Positions 45,679 through 63,924 are shown, numbered from the stretch's first letter. The stretch: DNA of 64,000 bases from Janthinobacterium psychrotolerans (GCF_001677885.1 NZ_LOCQ01000061.1:248001-312000), one strand, 5' to 3'. Program-made: numbers and translations. The notes: generated by a model not told the origin, from the sequence alone.

Positions 45679-46803
45679 ATGCAAAGCGAAGGCAAGAGCG
45701 ACGGCGCCACCACGCGCCCATCGAACTGGCGGCCGATACCGAACCTGCGCGACGGCAACGCCGATGCGCACGCCGACGACAGCGACAGCGGCACCGGCGC
45801 CCTGCTCCATTACACCAGCGCGCGCGACCAGCCCGACGGCCGCGCGCACCGGCGCCTGCCCGGCGAGGGCCGCCAGCGGCCGCAACTGCTGGGCAATGCG
45901 CTGGGCTGGTTCAGCATCGCGCTGGGCCTGGCGCAATTGCTGGCGCCGCGCAGCGTGGCGCGCGCCAGCGGCCTGAACAACGTCTCGCCGTTGCTGATAC
46001 GCGCCATCGGCGTACGCGAACTGGCCAGCGGCATCGGCTTGCTGCGCCAGGACACGCCGCCGGCCTGGCGCTGGTCGCGCGTGGCCGGCGACGCCATGGA
46101 CCTGTCGCTGCTGGGCGTGGCCATGGCCAGCCCGCGCCATGTGCGCTCGCGCCTGGCGACGGCGGCGGCGCTGGTGGCCGGTGTTGCCGCCATCGACTAT
46201 ATCGCCAGCGTGCAGCTGGCGCCGCGCAAGCTCAGCGAGCTGCCCGCGCCCGGCGAAAGCGGCCTGGCCATGCAAAAAAGCGTGATCGTCAACCGCTCGG
46301 CCGAAGACTGCTACCAGGCCTGGCGCAGCCTGGAAAACCTGCCGCGTTTCATGCCCGGCCTGCAATCGGTGCAGGTGCTCGACGCGCGCCGTTCGCGCTG
46401 GCACAGCGCCGAGGGCGTATGGACGGGCGAACTGACGCGCGAGGAACCGGGCAAGCGCCTGGACTGGCGCGCCGAGGAAAACCACGATGAAACGGGGGCG
46501 CTGGAATTCTCGCCGGCGCCTGGCGGGCGCGGCACGGTGGTGACCCTGCACCTGCACATGCGCCCGCCGGCCGGCAAGGTCGGCACGGCCGTCGGCCAGC
46601 TGTTCAGCGAGGGGCCCGCCTACAAGCTCGAAATGACCTTGCGCCGCTTCAAGCAGTGGATGGAAACGGGCGAAGTGGCCACCACCGAAGGCCAGCCCAG
46701 CGGCAAGCGCAGCCTCAAGGCGCGGCTGCTGCACAAGACGGTCAAGGCCGCCAATGGCGCCGCCCCAACCGCGTCAGCAACCTCACCAGGAGAGCACCCA
46801 TGA
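45679..46803 (+). CDS. membrane-associated SRPBCC-domain protein
   Basis: The 374-residue protein has a disordered, polar N-terminus (1-70), three or four hydrophobic helices (about 71-92, 103-121, 140-152, 158-178) and a C-terminal SRPBCC/polyketide-cyclase-like domain (about 199-340). The sequences [20 protein letters not shown] and [12 protein letters not shown] fit the usual first strand and helix of that fold. SRPBCC domains bind lipids or hydrophobic ligands; no ligand can be named. The start at 45679 is set by GGAGG. It overlaps the following alcohol dehydrogenase gene by four bases (ATGA), a pairing I recall as common in these and related bacteria. Confidence 0.75.
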   Translation: MQSEGKSDGATTRPSNWRPIPNLRDGNADAHADDSDSGTGALLHYTSARDQPDGRAHRRLPGEGRQRPQLLGNALGWFSIALGLAQLLAPRSVARASGLNNVSPLLIRAIGVRELASGIGLLRQDTPPAWRWSRVAGDAMDLSLLGVAMASPRHVRSRLATAAALVAGVAAIDYIASVQLAPRKLSELPAPGESGLAMQKSVIVNRSAEDCYQAWRSLENLPRFMPGLQSVQVLDARRSRWHSAEGVWTGELTREEPGKRLDWRAEENHDETGALEFSPAPGGRGTVVTLHLHMRPPAGKVGTAVGQLFSEGPAYKLEMTLRRFKQWMETGEVATTEGQPSGKRSLKARLLHKTVKAANGAAPTASATSPGEHP

Positions 46804-47972
46804 AAGCCACCTGCTGGCACGGCAAGCGCGACGTGCGGGTCGAGCAAGTGCCCGATCCCACCATCCTCAATCCGCGCGACGCCATCATCAAGGTCAGTTC
46901 CACCGCCATTTGCGGCTCCGACCTGCACCTGTACAACGGCGTCGTGCCGGCCATGGAGCAAGGCGATATCCTCGGCCATGAATTCATGGGCGAAGTGGTG
47001 GCGCTGGGCGCTGGCGTGAGCAAGCTGACGGTGGGCGAGCGGGTGGTGGTGCCGTTCCCGATCGCCTGCGGCCAGTGCTTCTTTTGCGAGCAGCAGCTGT
47101 TTTCCGTGTGCGAAAACTCGAATCCCAACGCCTATCTGGCCGAGAAAATGTGGGGCCATGCGGGCGCCGGCATCTTCGGCTATTCGCACCTGACGGGCGG
47201 CTATGCGGGCGGCCAGGCCGAGTTCGTGCGCGTGCCCTATGCCGATGTCGGCCCGATCAGCATACCGGCCGAACTGAAGGATGAAGAAGTGCTGTTCCTG
47301 TCCGATATCCTGCCGACCGGCTATATGGCGGCCGAGGCCTGCGACATCAAGCCGGGACAGGTGGTGGCGGTGTGGGGTTGCGGCCCGGTCGGCCAGTTTG
47401 CCATCCAGAGCGCCTTTTTGCTGGGCGCCGAGCGCGTGATCGCCATCGACCGCCAGCCCGAGCGGCTACGCATGGCGCGTGAACTGTCGGGCGCGGAAAC
47501 CCTGCACTTCGAAGAAGTCGACGTACCCGACGCGCTGCGCGAAATGACCGGCGGGCGCGGTCCCGACGCGTGCATCGACGCGGTCGGCATGGAAGCGCAT
47601 GGCGCCGGCATCGGCCAGGTCTACGACCGCCTCAAGCAGACCCTGAAACTGGAATCGGACCGCCCCATCGCCCTGCGCGAAGCCTTGATGAGCTGCCGCA
47701 ATGGCGGCGTGGTGTCGGTGGCCGGCGTGTATGGCGGCTTCAGCGACAAGTTTCCCTTCGGCTCGGCGATGAACCGCTCGCTGACCATACGGACCGGGCA
47801 AACCCATGTGCAGCGCTACCTGCAGCCGCTGCTGGAGCGCATACAGCGCGGCCAGTTCAATCCGGCCGCCATCATCTCGCACCACCTGAGCCTGGATGAG
47901 GCGCCGCATGGCTATGAAATCTTCCAGAAAAAGCAGGAGCAATGCATCAAGGTGGTGATGCACCCAGGCTGA
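46800..47972 (+). CDS. zinc-dependent alcohol dehydrogenase, formaldehyde-dehydrogenase-like
   Basis: The 390-residue medium-chain dehydrogenase has catalytic zinc ligands C38 (TAICGSDLH) and H60-E61 (GHEFMGEV). The structural zinc cysteines C90, C93, C96 and C104 lie in [15 protein letters not shown], and the NAD-binding glycines in [11 protein letters not shown]. The SDLHLYNG and long insert with [22 protein letters not shown] are typical of the glutathione-independent formaldehyde dehydrogenase / threonine dehydrogenase-like subgroup. Substrate is uncertain. The start at 46800 overlaps the SRPBCC gene stop. It converges with the HDOD gene, nine bases between stops. Confidence 0.9.
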   Translation: MKATCWHGKRDVRVEQVPDPTILNPRDAIIKVSSTAICGSDLHLYNGVVPAMEQGDILGHEFMGEVVALGAGVSKLTVGERVVVPFPIACGQCFFCEQQLFSVCENSNPNAYLAEKMWGHAGAGIFGYSHLTGGYAGGQAEFVRVPYADVGPISIPAELKDEEVLFLSDILPTGYMAAEACDIKPGQVVAVWGCGPVGQFAIQSAFLLGAERVIAIDRQPERLRMARELSGAETLHFEEVDVPDALREMTGGRGPDACIDAVGMEAHGAGIGQVYDRLKQTLKLESDRPIALREALMSCRNGGVVSVAGVYGGFSDKFPFGSAMNRSLTIRTGQTHVQRYLQPLLERIQRGQFNPAAIISHHLSLDEAPHGYEIFQKKQEQCIKVVMHPG

Positions 47973-47981
47973 GCACGTTGT

Positions 47982-48821
47982 TTATACCAGAAGAGCGGCG
48001 CTCATCGAGCGCACCTCTTCGCCCGATTCCGCGAGGATGCTTTGTAGCGTCTCATTGTCGATGATGAAGTCGATCACGGAATCGGACGGCGTGAGCATTT
48101 CAATAAAGGTCGTTTGCAGCGGCGACGGTACCGGCGCCAGCTGCTTGGCCAGCAGCAGGGTGTCGAGCAGGGAATCGGGCGGAATTGCCAGCAAGCCGTC
48201 GCGCAGGCCTTCGATGGCGTCGCTGACGGGCAGCGGTATCAGCAGCTTTTTCATGACTTCGCGCGAAATGATCTCTTCGGCCGATTCCAGCCACTGCTCG
48301 TCGTCTTCGTCCAGCAGGCCGGGAAATTCATCGGCGCGCGACAGCAGGTAGAAGCCACCGACTTCGTGCACGATGCCGGCGAACAGGGCCGTGTCGGCAT
48401 CGACGTGCGTGACGCGGCGCGCGATCACATGGGCCAGCGCAGCCACGTGCGCCGTATGTTCCCACAGCTGGGCCGCCTTGTGGCGCAATACCGGGTCGAC
48501 GATCTTGCTGCCGAACTGGCGCACCACCATCGCCGCCACCAGCGAATACAGATTGCGGTAACCCATGCGCATGACGGCGGCGCGCACGCTGGTGACGGGC
48601 CGCGCATCGCCGCGGCTGTAGACGGCTGAGTTGGCCAGGGCGACGGTACGCGCCGCCAGCAAGGGTTCGGCCAGCACCAGTTTGATCGCATGATCAATAT
48701 GGCAATCGGGTTCGGCCAGCGCCAGTTGCAAGTGCAGCGCGGAATTGACGCTGGTGGGAAACACCAGTTCACCGCGCACCGCCTGGGAAACAATCAAACC
48801 GAATGCCTGTAGTTTATTCAT
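47982..48821 (-). CDS. HDOD-domain protein
   Basis: The 279-residue protein has an HDOD domain across residues about 10-200: LQLALAEPDCHIDHAIKLVL, ALANSAVYSRG, AVMRMGYRNLYSLV, then LWEHTAHVAALAHVIAR and DTALFAGIVHEVGGFYLL. HDOD domains are related to HD phosphohydrolases but usually lack a full metal site, and serve in signalling (motility, biofilm, c-di-GMP-linked). The C-terminal 70 residues are helical and unassigned. No GGDEF, EAL or CheY domain is attached. It is a lone gene divergent from nothing obvious; the 73-bp gap to the next minus-strand gene has no clear promoter. Confidence 0.82.
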   Translation of the reverse strand: MNKLQAFGLIVSQAVRGELVFPTSVNSALHLQLALAEPDCHIDHAIKLVLAEPLLAARTVALANSAVYSRGDARPVTSVRAAVMRMGYRNLYSLVAAMVVRQFGSKIVDPVLRHKAAQLWEHTAHVAALAHVIARRVTHVDADTALFAGIVHEVGGFYLLSRADEFPGLLDEDDEQWLESAEEIISREVMKKLLIPLPVSDAIEGLRDGLLAIPPDSLLDTLLLAKQLAPVPSPLQTTFIEMLTPSDSVIDFIIDNETLQSILAESGEEVRSMSAALLV

Positions 48822-48894
48822 GATGCAATCATCCGCCTCCGAGATTATTTGCGTATGGTAACTTTATCGCAGAAACGTCGTGTCGACGCTTCGA

Positions 48895-49503
48895 TCAGCC
48901 GGCGCTGGCTTCCGGCGCCGAGATGGCCTGCAGATTCGTTTCATCGCCGATCACAAACAGCTTGGGCTGTTGCAATACCTGCAGCAGGAACGGCTGGCCT
49001 TCGCGCAGCCGGCGCTGGTAGTCAAGCAGGGTATACAGATTCGGATTGATTTTACGGCGCAAGGTTCGCTCGGCCGGCCCTAATCGCGTCAACAAATCGC
49101 CATAATTGGCCACATCGGCCACCAGCAGCACATCGATGGCGCTGCCGGGCAGGTCCTGCCCCTTGGCTGTCGCGCCATAGACAAAGGCCAGCTGCAGTTC
49201 GGCACGCAGCGGCGCCAGGGTACTGCTGAGCACCCCCACCAGGCCGAAGGTCTTTTGCACCAGCACGCTCAACTCGGGATACACCAGGCTCTCCTTGTTC
49301 GGCCAGAAGCGCCGCACATTGCCGATGCGCTCGGACGTGATCAACCCCGCCTCATGCAGCCGCCGCAACTCGCGCTGCGCCGACGCACTGCCCAGCCCGG
49401 TCAGGCGCATGATCTCGTTCAGATGAAAACCTTCATTGACGCGGACAAACAGCAGGCCCAGCAGCTTTTGCTGGGCGGGAGTGAACAGGGCTTGGGCAAT
49501 CAT
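48895..49503 (-). CDS. winged-helix protein with degenerate nucleotidyltransferase domain
   Basis: The 202-residue protein begins with a winged helix (1-75: LTPAQQKLLGLLF-like start, FHLNEIMRLTGLGSASAQRE, EAGLITSERIGNVRRFW). It continues with a MNT-type nucleotidyltransferase fold (about 105-160). The usual GS-x(8-10)-SDxD site reads here GATAKGQDLPGSAIDVLL, so the Gly-Ser is Gly-Ala and the first catalytic aspartate is alanine. The enzyme is therefore probably inactive and may use the fold for binding only. It is likely a transcription regulator. It lies about 160 bp downstream of rpoC, in the same direction, after the rpoC terminator. Confidence 0.75.
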   Translation of the reverse strand: MIAQALFTPAQQKLLGLLFVRVNEGFHLNEIMRLTGLGSASAQRELRRLHEAGLITSERIGNVRRFWPNKESLVYPELSVLVQKTFGLVGVLSSTLAPLRAELQLAFVYGATAKGQDLPGSAIDVLLVADVANYGDLLTRLGPAERTLRRKINPNLYTLLDYQRRLREGQPFLLQVLQQPKLFVIGDETNLQAISAPEASAG

Positions 49504-49607
49504 GTGCCAGATCTTAGCACGAGCACGCTGGAAACTGGCGTGGAAAGGCTAGCCCGACTTGTTAATGTTCCCACAGACGTCAGCTTGTTCCGCAAACACT
49601 GCGGACG

Positions 49608-49645
49608 AAAAAAAACGGCACCAGAGATGACTCCCTGGTGCCGTT
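49608..49645 (-). terminator. rho-independent terminator of the rpoBC operon
   Basis: On the minus strand, AACGGCACCAG (complement of 49635-49645) pairs perfectly with CTGGTGCCGTT (complement of 49614-49624) around a 10-nt loop and is followed by a run of T. It lies about 20 bp after the rpoC stop and ends the long secE-to-rpoC transcript. Confidence 0.92.
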
Positions 49646-49666
49646 CTTGTCAGCTAGCAGCTAGTG

Positions 49667-53914
<4,248 letters not shown>

Positions 53915-53961
53915 GTATCACTCCAGAGGTGATTAAATTTCTATATTCCTGAGACTACATT

Positions 53962-53986
53962 GCCCGGCATGGTTTCCCAGCCGGGC
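53962..53986 (-). promoter_or_regulatory. hairpin between rpoB and rpoC
   Basis: GCCCGGC (53962-53968) and GCCGGGC (53980-53986) form a 7-bp stem around an 11-nt loop in the 109-bp gap. It has no T-run in the minus direction, so an mRNA-processing or stability role is more likely than termination. Confidence 0.45.
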
Positions 53987-54023
53987 TTTGTACTACTCAC
54001 ACCAAATGACAGATGGCTGTCGT

Positions 54024-58130
<4,107 letters not shown>

Positions 58131-58306
58131 GGACACTCCGTGAGTGACAGAAAGGATAGAAAATTCAGGTTTTGCAAGTGCTCATTTGCAACATTCGCGG
58201 CTGCGTGTGACACAGACGAAACCTCAAGGCTCTGCTTTCCGGCTTGAATCGAATAAAAACTGCGGCTACGACGGTGTTACAAATACGATACAGACGACAA
58301 AGGAGC

Positions 58307-58350
58307 CAAAGTCGGATTTCCCCCCTTGCGAGGGGAAACCTCAGACTTTG
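58307..58350 (-). promoter_or_regulatory. long hairpin in the rplL-rpoB gap
   Basis: On the minus strand an outer stem CAAAGTC/GACTTTG encloses an inner stem TTTCCCC/GGGGAAA. It lies between rplL (start side 58382) and rpoB (58130). In E. coli an attenuator and RNase III processing site lie at the same place and set the ratio of L7/L12 to polymerase subunits; a similar role is inferred. The rest of the 251-bp gap has no other clear structure. Confidence 0.6.
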
Positions 58351-58381
58351 ACTCGGGCGCTAACTGACGCCGGTACAGATA

Positions 58382-58753
58382 TTACTTGATCGAAGCGGTT
58401 GCGCCGGCTTCTACCAGTTTCTTCTGTGCAGCTTCAGCGTCAGCTTTCGACACTGCTTCTTTCACAGTTTTTGGTGCGCCATCGACCAGGTCTTTAGCTT
58501 CTTTCAAGCCCAGGCCGGTGATTTCGCGAACTGCTTTAATGACGCCAACTTTGTTTGCGCCGAAGCTGTCCAGGATGACGTTGAATTCGGTTTGCTCTTC
58601 AGCAGCTGCTGCTGGGCCTGCTGCAGGACCGGCCGAAGCCATTGCTGCTGCCGATACGCCGAATTTTTCTTCGAAAGCTTTGACCAGGTCGTTCAGGTCC
58701 ATTACGGACATGGCGCTAACTGCTTCCAGGATGTCGTCTTTGCTAATTGCCAT
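58382..58753 (-). CDS. rplL: 50S ribosomal protein L7/L12
   Basis: The 123-residue product has the N-terminal dimerisation part ([20 protein letters not shown]), an Ala/Pro-rich hinge and the C-terminal domain with [20 protein letters not shown], then [20 protein letters not shown]. It forms the flexible stalk that recruits translation GTPases, several copies bound to L10. It lies between rplJ (67 nt upstream) and rpoB. The ribosome binding site AGGAG lies 6 nt before the ATG. Confidence 0.98.
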   Translation of the reverse strand: MAISKDDILEAVSAMSVMDLNDLVKAFEEKFGVSAAAMASAGPAAGPAAAAEEQTEFNVILDSFGANKVGVIKAVREITGLGLKEAKDLVDGAPKTVKEAVSKADAEAAQKKLVEAGATASIK

Positions 58754-58820
58754 TTTGAAACTCCTAAATTTATTACGTTAGTTACATCAGATTGGTACTG
58801 AGAGAAAAAAGCGCGCGCAA

Positions 58821-59363
58821 TTAAGCGGCTGCTGGGGCTTCTTCTGCTGCTGCTTCTTCTGCAGGAGCTTCGGCGCCTTCGCCTTTTTTCGCTGCCAGGG
58901 CAGCCAGACCACGTGCAAAGCCCGAAACCGGAGCCAGCATAACGCCCAACAACTGCGAAATGAGGACTTCACGGCTAGGAATGCTCGCCAACGCGGTGAC
59001 AGCAGCTGTATCCAGCGGCTTGCCTGCGTAGTTACCTGCTTTGATGACCAGTTTGTCGTTGGTTTTAGCGAAGTCAGCGATGACTTTAGCTGCTGCAACG
59101 GCATCGGCCGAGATCGAGTAGATCAACGGGCCGGTCATGGCATCTGCCAGGCTGGCGAATGCGGTACCTTCAACGGAGCGACGAGCCAGAGTGTTTTTCA
59201 ACACACGCAGGTACACGCCTTGGGCACGCGCTTTAGCACGCAGTTGCGTCAAGTGACCAACCTGGATGCCACGATATTCGGCCACGACGATGGTTTGCGC
59301 ATTTGCTACTTGTGCGGAAACTTCGGCGACAACGGCCTTTTTGTCATTCAGATTGAGACTCAC
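58821..59363 (-). CDS. rplJ: 50S ribosomal protein L10
   Basis: The 180-residue product begins with GTG (read as Met) [18 protein letters not shown], followed by [16 protein letters not shown] and [15 protein letters not shown]. The GTG at 59363 is chosen because an AAGGAGG ribosome binding site precedes it by five bases; an ATG 11 codons upstream would overlap that site. L10 is the base of the L7/L12 stalk and represses its own operon by binding the leader. The C-terminal tail is Glu/Ala-rich. The gene opens the rplJL-rpoBC part of the cluster. Confidence 0.97.
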   Translation of the reverse strand: MSLNLNDKKAVVAEVSAQVANAQTIVVAEYRGIQVGHLTQLRAKARAQGVYLRVLKNTLARRSVEGTAFASLADAMTGPLIYSISADAVAAAKVIADFAKTNDKLVIKAGNYAGKPLDTAAVTALASIPSREVLISQLLGVMLAPVSGFARGLAALAAKKGEGAEAPAEEAAAEEAPAAA

Positions 59364-59681
59364 GGTCAACCTCCTTAAATGATGTTCAGCGATCACAACC
59401 GAGTGGTTGAGCGCCTTGCATCGGTTCGAACACGGCGTCCGAAGTCAAGAAGTACTAAACTGAGCGGATACATTCACGCAGCATGAGGACTACAAAACTT
59501 GTTCGGGTACACCATCTGCGTTGGGCACTGGCCGTTGCCGGCCAGCCTATTAACCTTCTGCATGTGCGATCACAGTCGGCCCAACGGTCTTTGATTGTCT
59601 GCCGGCATGGTGCGAACACCCCACCGACAGCCCAAAGATGCGCCCGCGGCGCCCGAAGGCGCGCGGGACTTGATTCTTTAC
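59364..59681 (-). promoter_or_regulatory. L10 leader region with two hairpins
   Basis: The 318-bp rplA-rplJ gap holds a hairpin CTGGCCG/CGGCCAG with a GCAA-type loop at 59528-59545, about 165 bp before the rplJ start, in the place of the L10 autoregulatory leader. Next to the rplA stop there is a GC-rich hairpin (59643-59667, CCCGCGCGCC with a TTCG loop) with no T-run, suited to partial termination. A separate promoter for rplJ is expected here but could not be pinned down. Confidence 0.55.
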
Positions 59682-60377
59682 TTAAGCTGCCAGGCTGGCC
59701 TGGTCAACACGGACGCCAGCGCCCATGGTCGACGACAGCGAAACCTTGCGCAGGTACACGCCTTTGCTCGATGCTGGCTTGGCTTTGTTCAGCGCGTCGA
59801 TCAGTGCGACCAGATTCGATTTCAGATCTGCATCAGCGAACGATTTACGGCCGATGGTCGCGTGGATGATACCGGATTTGTCGGTACGGTACTGAACTTG
59901 ACCGGCTTTCGCGTTTTTCACGGCGGTAGCGACGTCAGGCGTAACAGTGCCAACCTTCGGGTTAGGCATCAGGCCGCGTGGGCCCAGGATCTGACCCAGG
60001 GTACCAACGATACGCATGGTATCTGGCGAAGCGATGACGATGTCGAAAGGCATGTCGCCGGCTTTGATCTGCTCGGCAAGGTCTTCCATACCAACGATGT
60101 CGGCGCCAGCAGCTTTGGCCGCTTCCGCTTTTTCGCCCGACGCGAATACCGCCACGCGCACGGTCTTGCCGGTGCCAGCTGGCAGCACGACGGAGCCGCG
60201 AACCACTTGGTCGGATTTCTTAGGATCAACACCCAGTTGTACCGATACGTCGATCGATTCATTGAACTTGGCGGTGGCGCACTCTTTGATCAGCGCGACA
60301 GCGTTGTCGAACTCGTACGCTTTGGTACGGTCAACTTTGGCTTTGAAAGCCTTGATACGTTTCGATAACTTAGCCAT
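59682..60377 (-). CDS. rplA: 50S ribosomal protein L1
   Basis: The 231-residue product begins [20 protein letters not shown] and contains the L1 signature region [20 protein letters not shown] with [10 protein letters not shown]-type sequence just before it ([14 protein letters not shown]). L1 forms the mobile stalk by the E site and represses the L11 operon. Its start overlaps the rplK stop by one base (TAATG), so the two are translationally coupled. Length is typical. Confidence 0.98.
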   Translation of the reverse strand: MAKLSKRIKAFKAKVDRTKAYEFDNAVALIKECATAKFNESIDVSVQLGVDPKKSDQVVRGSVVLPAGTGKTVRVAVFASGEKAEAAKAAGADIVGMEDLAEQIKAGDMPFDIVIASPDTMRIVGTLGQILGPRGLMPNPKVGTVTPDVATAVKNAKAGQVQYRTDKSGIIHATIGRKSFADADLKSNLVALIDALNKAKPASSKGVYLRKVSLSSTMGAGVRVDQASLAA

Positions 60378-60811
60378 TATACAACACCTTCCACCGTGAT
60401 ACCGATCGAACGTGCGGAACCAGCGATGGTGCGTACGGCAGCATCCATGTCGGCAGCGGTCAGATCAGGGGTTTTCAATTTAGCGATTTCTTCAGCTTGT
60501 GCGCGGGTCAGCGTACCGACTTTGTCGGTATGTGGCTTCGGCGAACCTTTGGTGATCGCAGCAGCTTTTTTGATCAGGTAGGTTGCTGGCGGCGTCTTCA
60601 TCACGAAGGTGAAGGACTTGTCAGCAAATGCGGTGATCACGACTGGAATCGGCATGCCTGGCTCCAGACCCTGGGTCTGTGCATTGAAGGCTTTGCAGAA
60701 TTCCATGATGTTCAGGCCACGTTGACCCAGAGCTGGACCGATTGGTGGGGATGGGTTTGCTTTACCAGCTGGTACTTGCAGCTTGATAAAACCAATGATT
60801 TTCTTTGCCAT
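60377..60811 (-). CDS. rplK: 50S ribosomal protein L11
   Basis: The 144-residue product has the N-terminal [20 protein letters not shown] and [20 protein letters not shown], followed by the rRNA-binding C-terminal domain ending [11 protein letters not shown]. It lies at the GTPase centre, is needed for stringent response signalling by RelA and is the thiopeptide target. It is first of the rplKA pair and overlaps rplA by one base. Confidence 0.98.
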   Translation of the reverse strand: MAKKIIGFIKLQVPAGKANPSPPIGPALGQRGLNIMEFCKAFNAQTQGLEPGMPIPVVITAFADKSFTFVMKTPPATYLIKKAAAITKGSPKPHTDKVGTLTRAQAEEIAKLKTPDLTAADMDAAVRTIAGSARSIGITVEGVV

Positions 60812-60841
60812 GATGGCTCCTATCTTGGATTGAGTAGTAGC

Positions 60842-60868
60842 GCCCCGCCGATCCTACCCTGGCGGGGC
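60842..60868 (-). promoter_or_regulatory. hairpin upstream of rplK
   Basis: Perfect 8-bp arms GCCCCGCC and GGCGGGGC around an 11-nt loop lie in the 116-bp nusG-rplK gap. Without a T-run it is probably a leader structure or partial stop; L1 binding sites occur near this place in other bacteria, but no specific match was made. Confidence 0.45.
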
Positions 60869-60927
60869 TCCTCTGACCGGATTCTGCCTTGACTGCCGCA
60901 ACGCTCCTGGTGGCGCCTGATACCAAC

Positions 60928-61548
60928 TTAAACTTTTTCGACCTGGCCGAATTCGAGCTCCACCGGGGTAGCGCGGCCGAAGATGGTGACCGACACACGC
61001 ACTTTGGATTTCTCGTAGTTGACTTCTTCGACATTGCCGTTGAAATCGGTGAACGGACCATCCTTGATACGGACTTGCTCGCCCACTTCGTACAAGGTTT
61101 TCGGACGGGGTTTTTCAACACCTTCCTGCATCTGGCGCATGATGGCATCGATCTCGCGCGCGGAAATCGGCGTCGGCTTGTTCGATTTGCCACCGATGAA
61201 ACCGGTAACCTTGCTGGTGTTTTTCACCAGGTGCCAGCTCTCGTCCGTCATTTCCATCTCGACCAGCACATAGCCCGGGTAGAAACGGCGCTCGGTGACG
61301 GACTTGACGCCATTCTTGACTTCAACCACTTCTTCGATCGGCACCAGGATCTGGCCGAACTGGTCTTGCATGCCGGCGCGTTCGATGCGCTCGGTCAGTG
61401 CGCGCATGACGCTTTTTTCCATACCGGAATAAGCATGCACGACGTACCAGCGCTTGCTGCTGACCGGTACGCTCAGCGCTGCGCCAGATTCCGCTGCCGG
61501 AACGTCGCCAGCTGCGGGTGCCGCGTCATCTTGCACATTTTCGCTCAT
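60928..61548 (-). CDS. nusG: transcription termination/antitermination protein NusG
   Basis: The 206-residue product has an acidic, Ala-rich N-terminal extension (about 1-30) and then the NGN domain ([40 protein letters not shown]). The C-terminal KOW domain is [20 protein letters not shown]. It binds polymerase, Rho and S10. The start at 61548 overlaps the secE stop by one base (TAATG) and is preferred over an ATG four codons upstream inside secE. Confidence 0.97.
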   Translation of the reverse strand: MSENVQDDAAPAAGDVPAAESGAALSVPVSSKRWYVVHAYSGMEKSVMRALTERIERAGMQDQFGQILVPIEEVVEVKNGVKSVTERRFYPGYVLVEMEMTDESWHLVKNTSKVTGFIGGKSNKPTPISAREIDAIMRQMQEGVEKPRPKTLYEVGEQVRIKDGPFTDFNGNVEEVNYEKSKVRVSVTIFGRATPVELEFGQVEKV

Positions 61549-61931
61549 TATTTTTTCCAACCAAGAATTATGTCATACAGCAAAAACTCGAGCAATTTAT
61601 CCGTACCCCACAGGAAAATCGCCATGACCAGCACAAAGGCAAACACGATCGCGGTGATCTGCGTGGCTTCTTTGCGGGTGGGCCAAACGACTTTCTTGGT
61701 CTCGCGCACAGCTTCTTTGGCGAAATTCAGGAATTCACGGCCGGTCGTCGAGACATACAAGAGCGCAACAGCAATAACCAAACCAGCCACAAGCGCGCTT
61801 GCACGCACCAGAGCTGGTTGGCCTGCCAGGTAATAAAACCCGACTACTCCTGCAATCGCAGCCACTACTGCCAGCGCGACTTTTATCTTGTCACTCGACG
61901 TGCTAACGGTTTGCACGGATTGATTTGACAT
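61548..61931 (-). CDS. secE: preprotein translocase subunit SecE
   Basis: The 127-residue product has three membrane helices (about 18-38, 44-64, 95-117). The conserved amphipathic segment [20 protein letters not shown] precedes the last helix, as in E. coli SecE. It clamps SecY in the translocon. The start at 61931 (MSNQSVQT) is taken because the upstream extension reads through the tRNA-Trp gene. It is the usual gene between tRNA-Trp and nusG. Confidence 0.95.
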   Translation of the reverse strand: MSNQSVQTVSTSSDKIKVALAVVAAIAGVVGFYYLAGQPALVRASALVAGLVIAVALLYVSTTGREFLNFAKEAVRETKKVVWPTRKEATQITAIVFAFVLVMAIFLWGTDKLLEFLLYDIILGWKK

Positions 61932-61963
61932 TTTTCTACTTTCGGTGCCCTGCACCATGACGG

Positions 61964-62039
61964 TGGCAGGGACGGAGGGCATCGAACCCCCAACCTTCGG
62001 TTTTGGAGACCGACGCTCTGCCAATTGAGCTACGTCCCT
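61964..62039 (-). tRNA. tRNA-Trp (CCA)
   Basis: A full cloverleaf on the minus strand: acceptor AGGGACG/CGTCCCT, D arm with AGCTCAATTGGCAGAGC, anticodon loop CTCCAAA (anticodon CCA), T arm GGGGGTTCGATGCCC, discriminator G and an encoded CCA end. It lies between tuf copy 2 and secE, a classic position. Confidence 0.97.
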
Positions 62040-62105
62040 ACGTAAAACTTTTGTGGAGTGCTATTCTACCACCTGAGACGCCCCAGGTGGAAGCATAACG
62101 TTTCC

Positions 62106-63296
62106 TTATGCGAGGATTTTTGCAACCACGCCGGCGCCAACGGTACGGCCGCCTTCACGGATAGCGAAGCGCAGGCCTTCTTCCATCGCGATCGGGTTGA
62201 TCAGCTTGACGGTGATCGACACGTTATCGCCTGGCATGACCATTTCTTTGTCTGCTGGCAACTCGATCGAACCGGTCACGTCCGTCGTACGGAAGTAGAA
62301 CTGTGGACGATAGTTGTTGAAGAATGGCGTGTGACGGCCGCCTTCGTCTTTCGACAGCACATAGATCTCGCCGGTGAAGTGGTTGTGCGGCTTGATCGAG
62401 CCTGGCTTTGCCAGCACCTGACCACGCTGCACGTCTTCACGCTTGGTGCCGCGCAGCAGCAGACCAACGTTGTCGCCTGCCTGACCCTGGTCCAGCAGTT
62501 TGCGGAACATTTCCACGCCGGTGCAAGTCGTTTTGACGGTATCGATGATGCCGACGATTTCGATCTCTTCGCCGACCTTGATGATGCCGCGTTCGATACG
62601 ACCGGTCACAACGGTACCGCGACCCGAGATCGAGAACACGTCTTCCACTGGCATCAGGAATGCACCGTCAACAGCGCGCTCTGGGGTTGGGATGTAGGAA
62701 TCGAGGGCATCGGCCAGACGCAGCACTGCGTCAACGCCCATTTCGCCTTCTTTGCCTTCCAGCGCCATACGGGCCGAACCTTTGATGATAGGCACGTCGT
62801 CGCCTGGGAATTCATATTTCGACAACAGCTCGCGCACTTCCATTTCAACCAGTTCCAGCAGTTCCGCGTCGTCGACCAGGTCGCACTTGTTCAGGAACAC
62901 GATGATGTATGGAACGCCAACCTGGCGGGCCAGCAGGATGTGTTCGCGGGTCTGTGGCATTGGGCCGTCAGCTGCCGAGCACACCAGGATCGCGCCGTCC
63001 ATCTGGGCTGCGCCGGTAATCATGTTCTTGATGTAATCGGCGTGGCCTGGGCAGTCAACGTGCGCGTAGTGACGCGAAGCCGTTTCGTACTCGACGTGGG
63101 CGGTGTTGATGGTAATGCCGCGTGCTTTTTCTTCCGGAGCCGCATCGATCTGGTCGTATGCTTTGGCTTCGCCGCCGAATTTCTTCGACAGAACCGTTGC
63201 GATTGCAGCGGTCAGCGTGGTTTTACCGTGGTCGACGTGGCCGATGGTGCCGACGTTGACGTGCGGCTTGGTCCGTTCGAATTTACCTTTTGCCAT
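62106..63296 (-). CDS. tuf: elongation factor Tu, copy 2 (tRNA-tufB unit)
   Basis: The 396-residue protein is identical to the product of 2063-3253. The DNA differs at about eight synonymous sites, two of them in the last two sense codons. The sequence identity stops at the start codon and just before the stop codon, since flanks are unrelated. This copy is in the tRNA-Tyr/Gly/Thr-tuf-Trp-secE-nusG arrangement, matching tufB of E. coli, and is probably expressed with the tRNAs from the promoter at 63727. Confidence 0.98.
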   Translation of the reverse strand: MAKGKFERTKPHVNVGTIGHVDHGKTTLTAAIATVLSKKFGGEAKAYDQIDAAPEEKARGITINTAHVEYETASRHYAHVDCPGHADYIKNMITGAAQMDGAILVCSAADGPMPQTREHILLARQVGVPYIIVFLNKCDLVDDAELLELVEMEVRELLSKYEFPGDDVPIIKGSARMALEGKEGEMGVDAVLRLADALDSYIPTPERAVDGAFLMPVEDVFSISGRGTVVTGRIERGIIKVGEEIEIVGIIDTVKTTCTGVEMFRKLLDQGQAGDNVGLLLRGTKREDVQRGQVLAKPGSIKPHNHFTGEIYVLSKDEGGRHTPFFNNYRPQFYFRTTDVTGSIELPADKEMVMPGDNVSITVKLINPIAMEEGLRFAIREGGRTVGAGVVAKILA

Positions 63297-63384
63297 TTTG
63301 AACTCCTAATGATTTGATTAGATTGCTCAGGCACACGCCCGACGGTCTGGTTTGAATTGCTTCTGTGTTGCCTGCTGCGAATTC

Positions 63385-63459
<75 letters not shown>

Positions 63460-63502
63460 TGTAATTTTGCTGCATGGATGCATAAAGCATCTGAACGGGA
63501 AC

Positions 63503-63576
63503 TGGAGCGGGTGAAGGGAATCGAACCCTCGTCGTAAGCTTGGAAGGCTTCTGCTCTACCATTGAGCTACACCCGC
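63503..63576 (-). tRNA. tRNA-Gly (TCC)
   Basis: Minus-strand cloverleaf: acceptor GCGGGTG/CACCCGC, D arm TAGCTCAATGGTAGAGC, anticodon loop CTTCCAA (anticodon TCC), T arm GAGGGTTCGATTCCCTT, discriminator T and encoded CCA. Confidence 0.97.
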
Positions 63577-63629
63577 GAGGTATCGTTCACTTATCTTCAC
63601 TTGCTTTACCCAGTTTTTTTGCAAAAACT

Positions 63630-63713
<84 letters not shown>

Positions 63714-63726
63714 GCGGGAACCGCAG

Positions 63727-63755
63727 AGTATGAAGCATCTACTCACAACTGTCAA
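63727..63755 (-). promoter_or_regulatory. sigma70 promoter of the tRNA-Tyr/Gly/Thr-tuf unit
   Basis: On the minus strand there is a perfect -35 box TTGACA, a 17-bp spacer and -10 box CATACT. Transcription would start near 63720, just before tRNA-Tyr (63713). The GC-rich bases between -10 and the tRNA (CTGCGG) suit stringent control of a stable-RNA promoter. Confidence 0.85.
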
Positions 63756-63856
63756 CCTTGTTTCGCATCGCTTGCTGCTGCATTTGCTTATAAAGAAGAA
63801 GTTGGCTGCTTCGGGGCGTGATTATAAGCCCCCAAATTAATAATGTGCAAGGGTTG

Positions 63857-63880
63857 GCGAAAAAAATTCGCATTTTTTTT
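63857..63880. terminator. weak terminator-like hairpin
   Basis: GCGAA/TTCGC arms (63857-63871) surround an A-run and are followed on the plus strand by ATTTTTTTT. It lies after the stop of the partial minus-strand gene at 63925. The stem is only five pairs, so the call is tentative. Confidence 0.3.
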
Positions 63881-63924
63881 GCGCCCCCTGCTTGCACCCC
63901 GCATTTCTCCGTCAAAACCGCATG

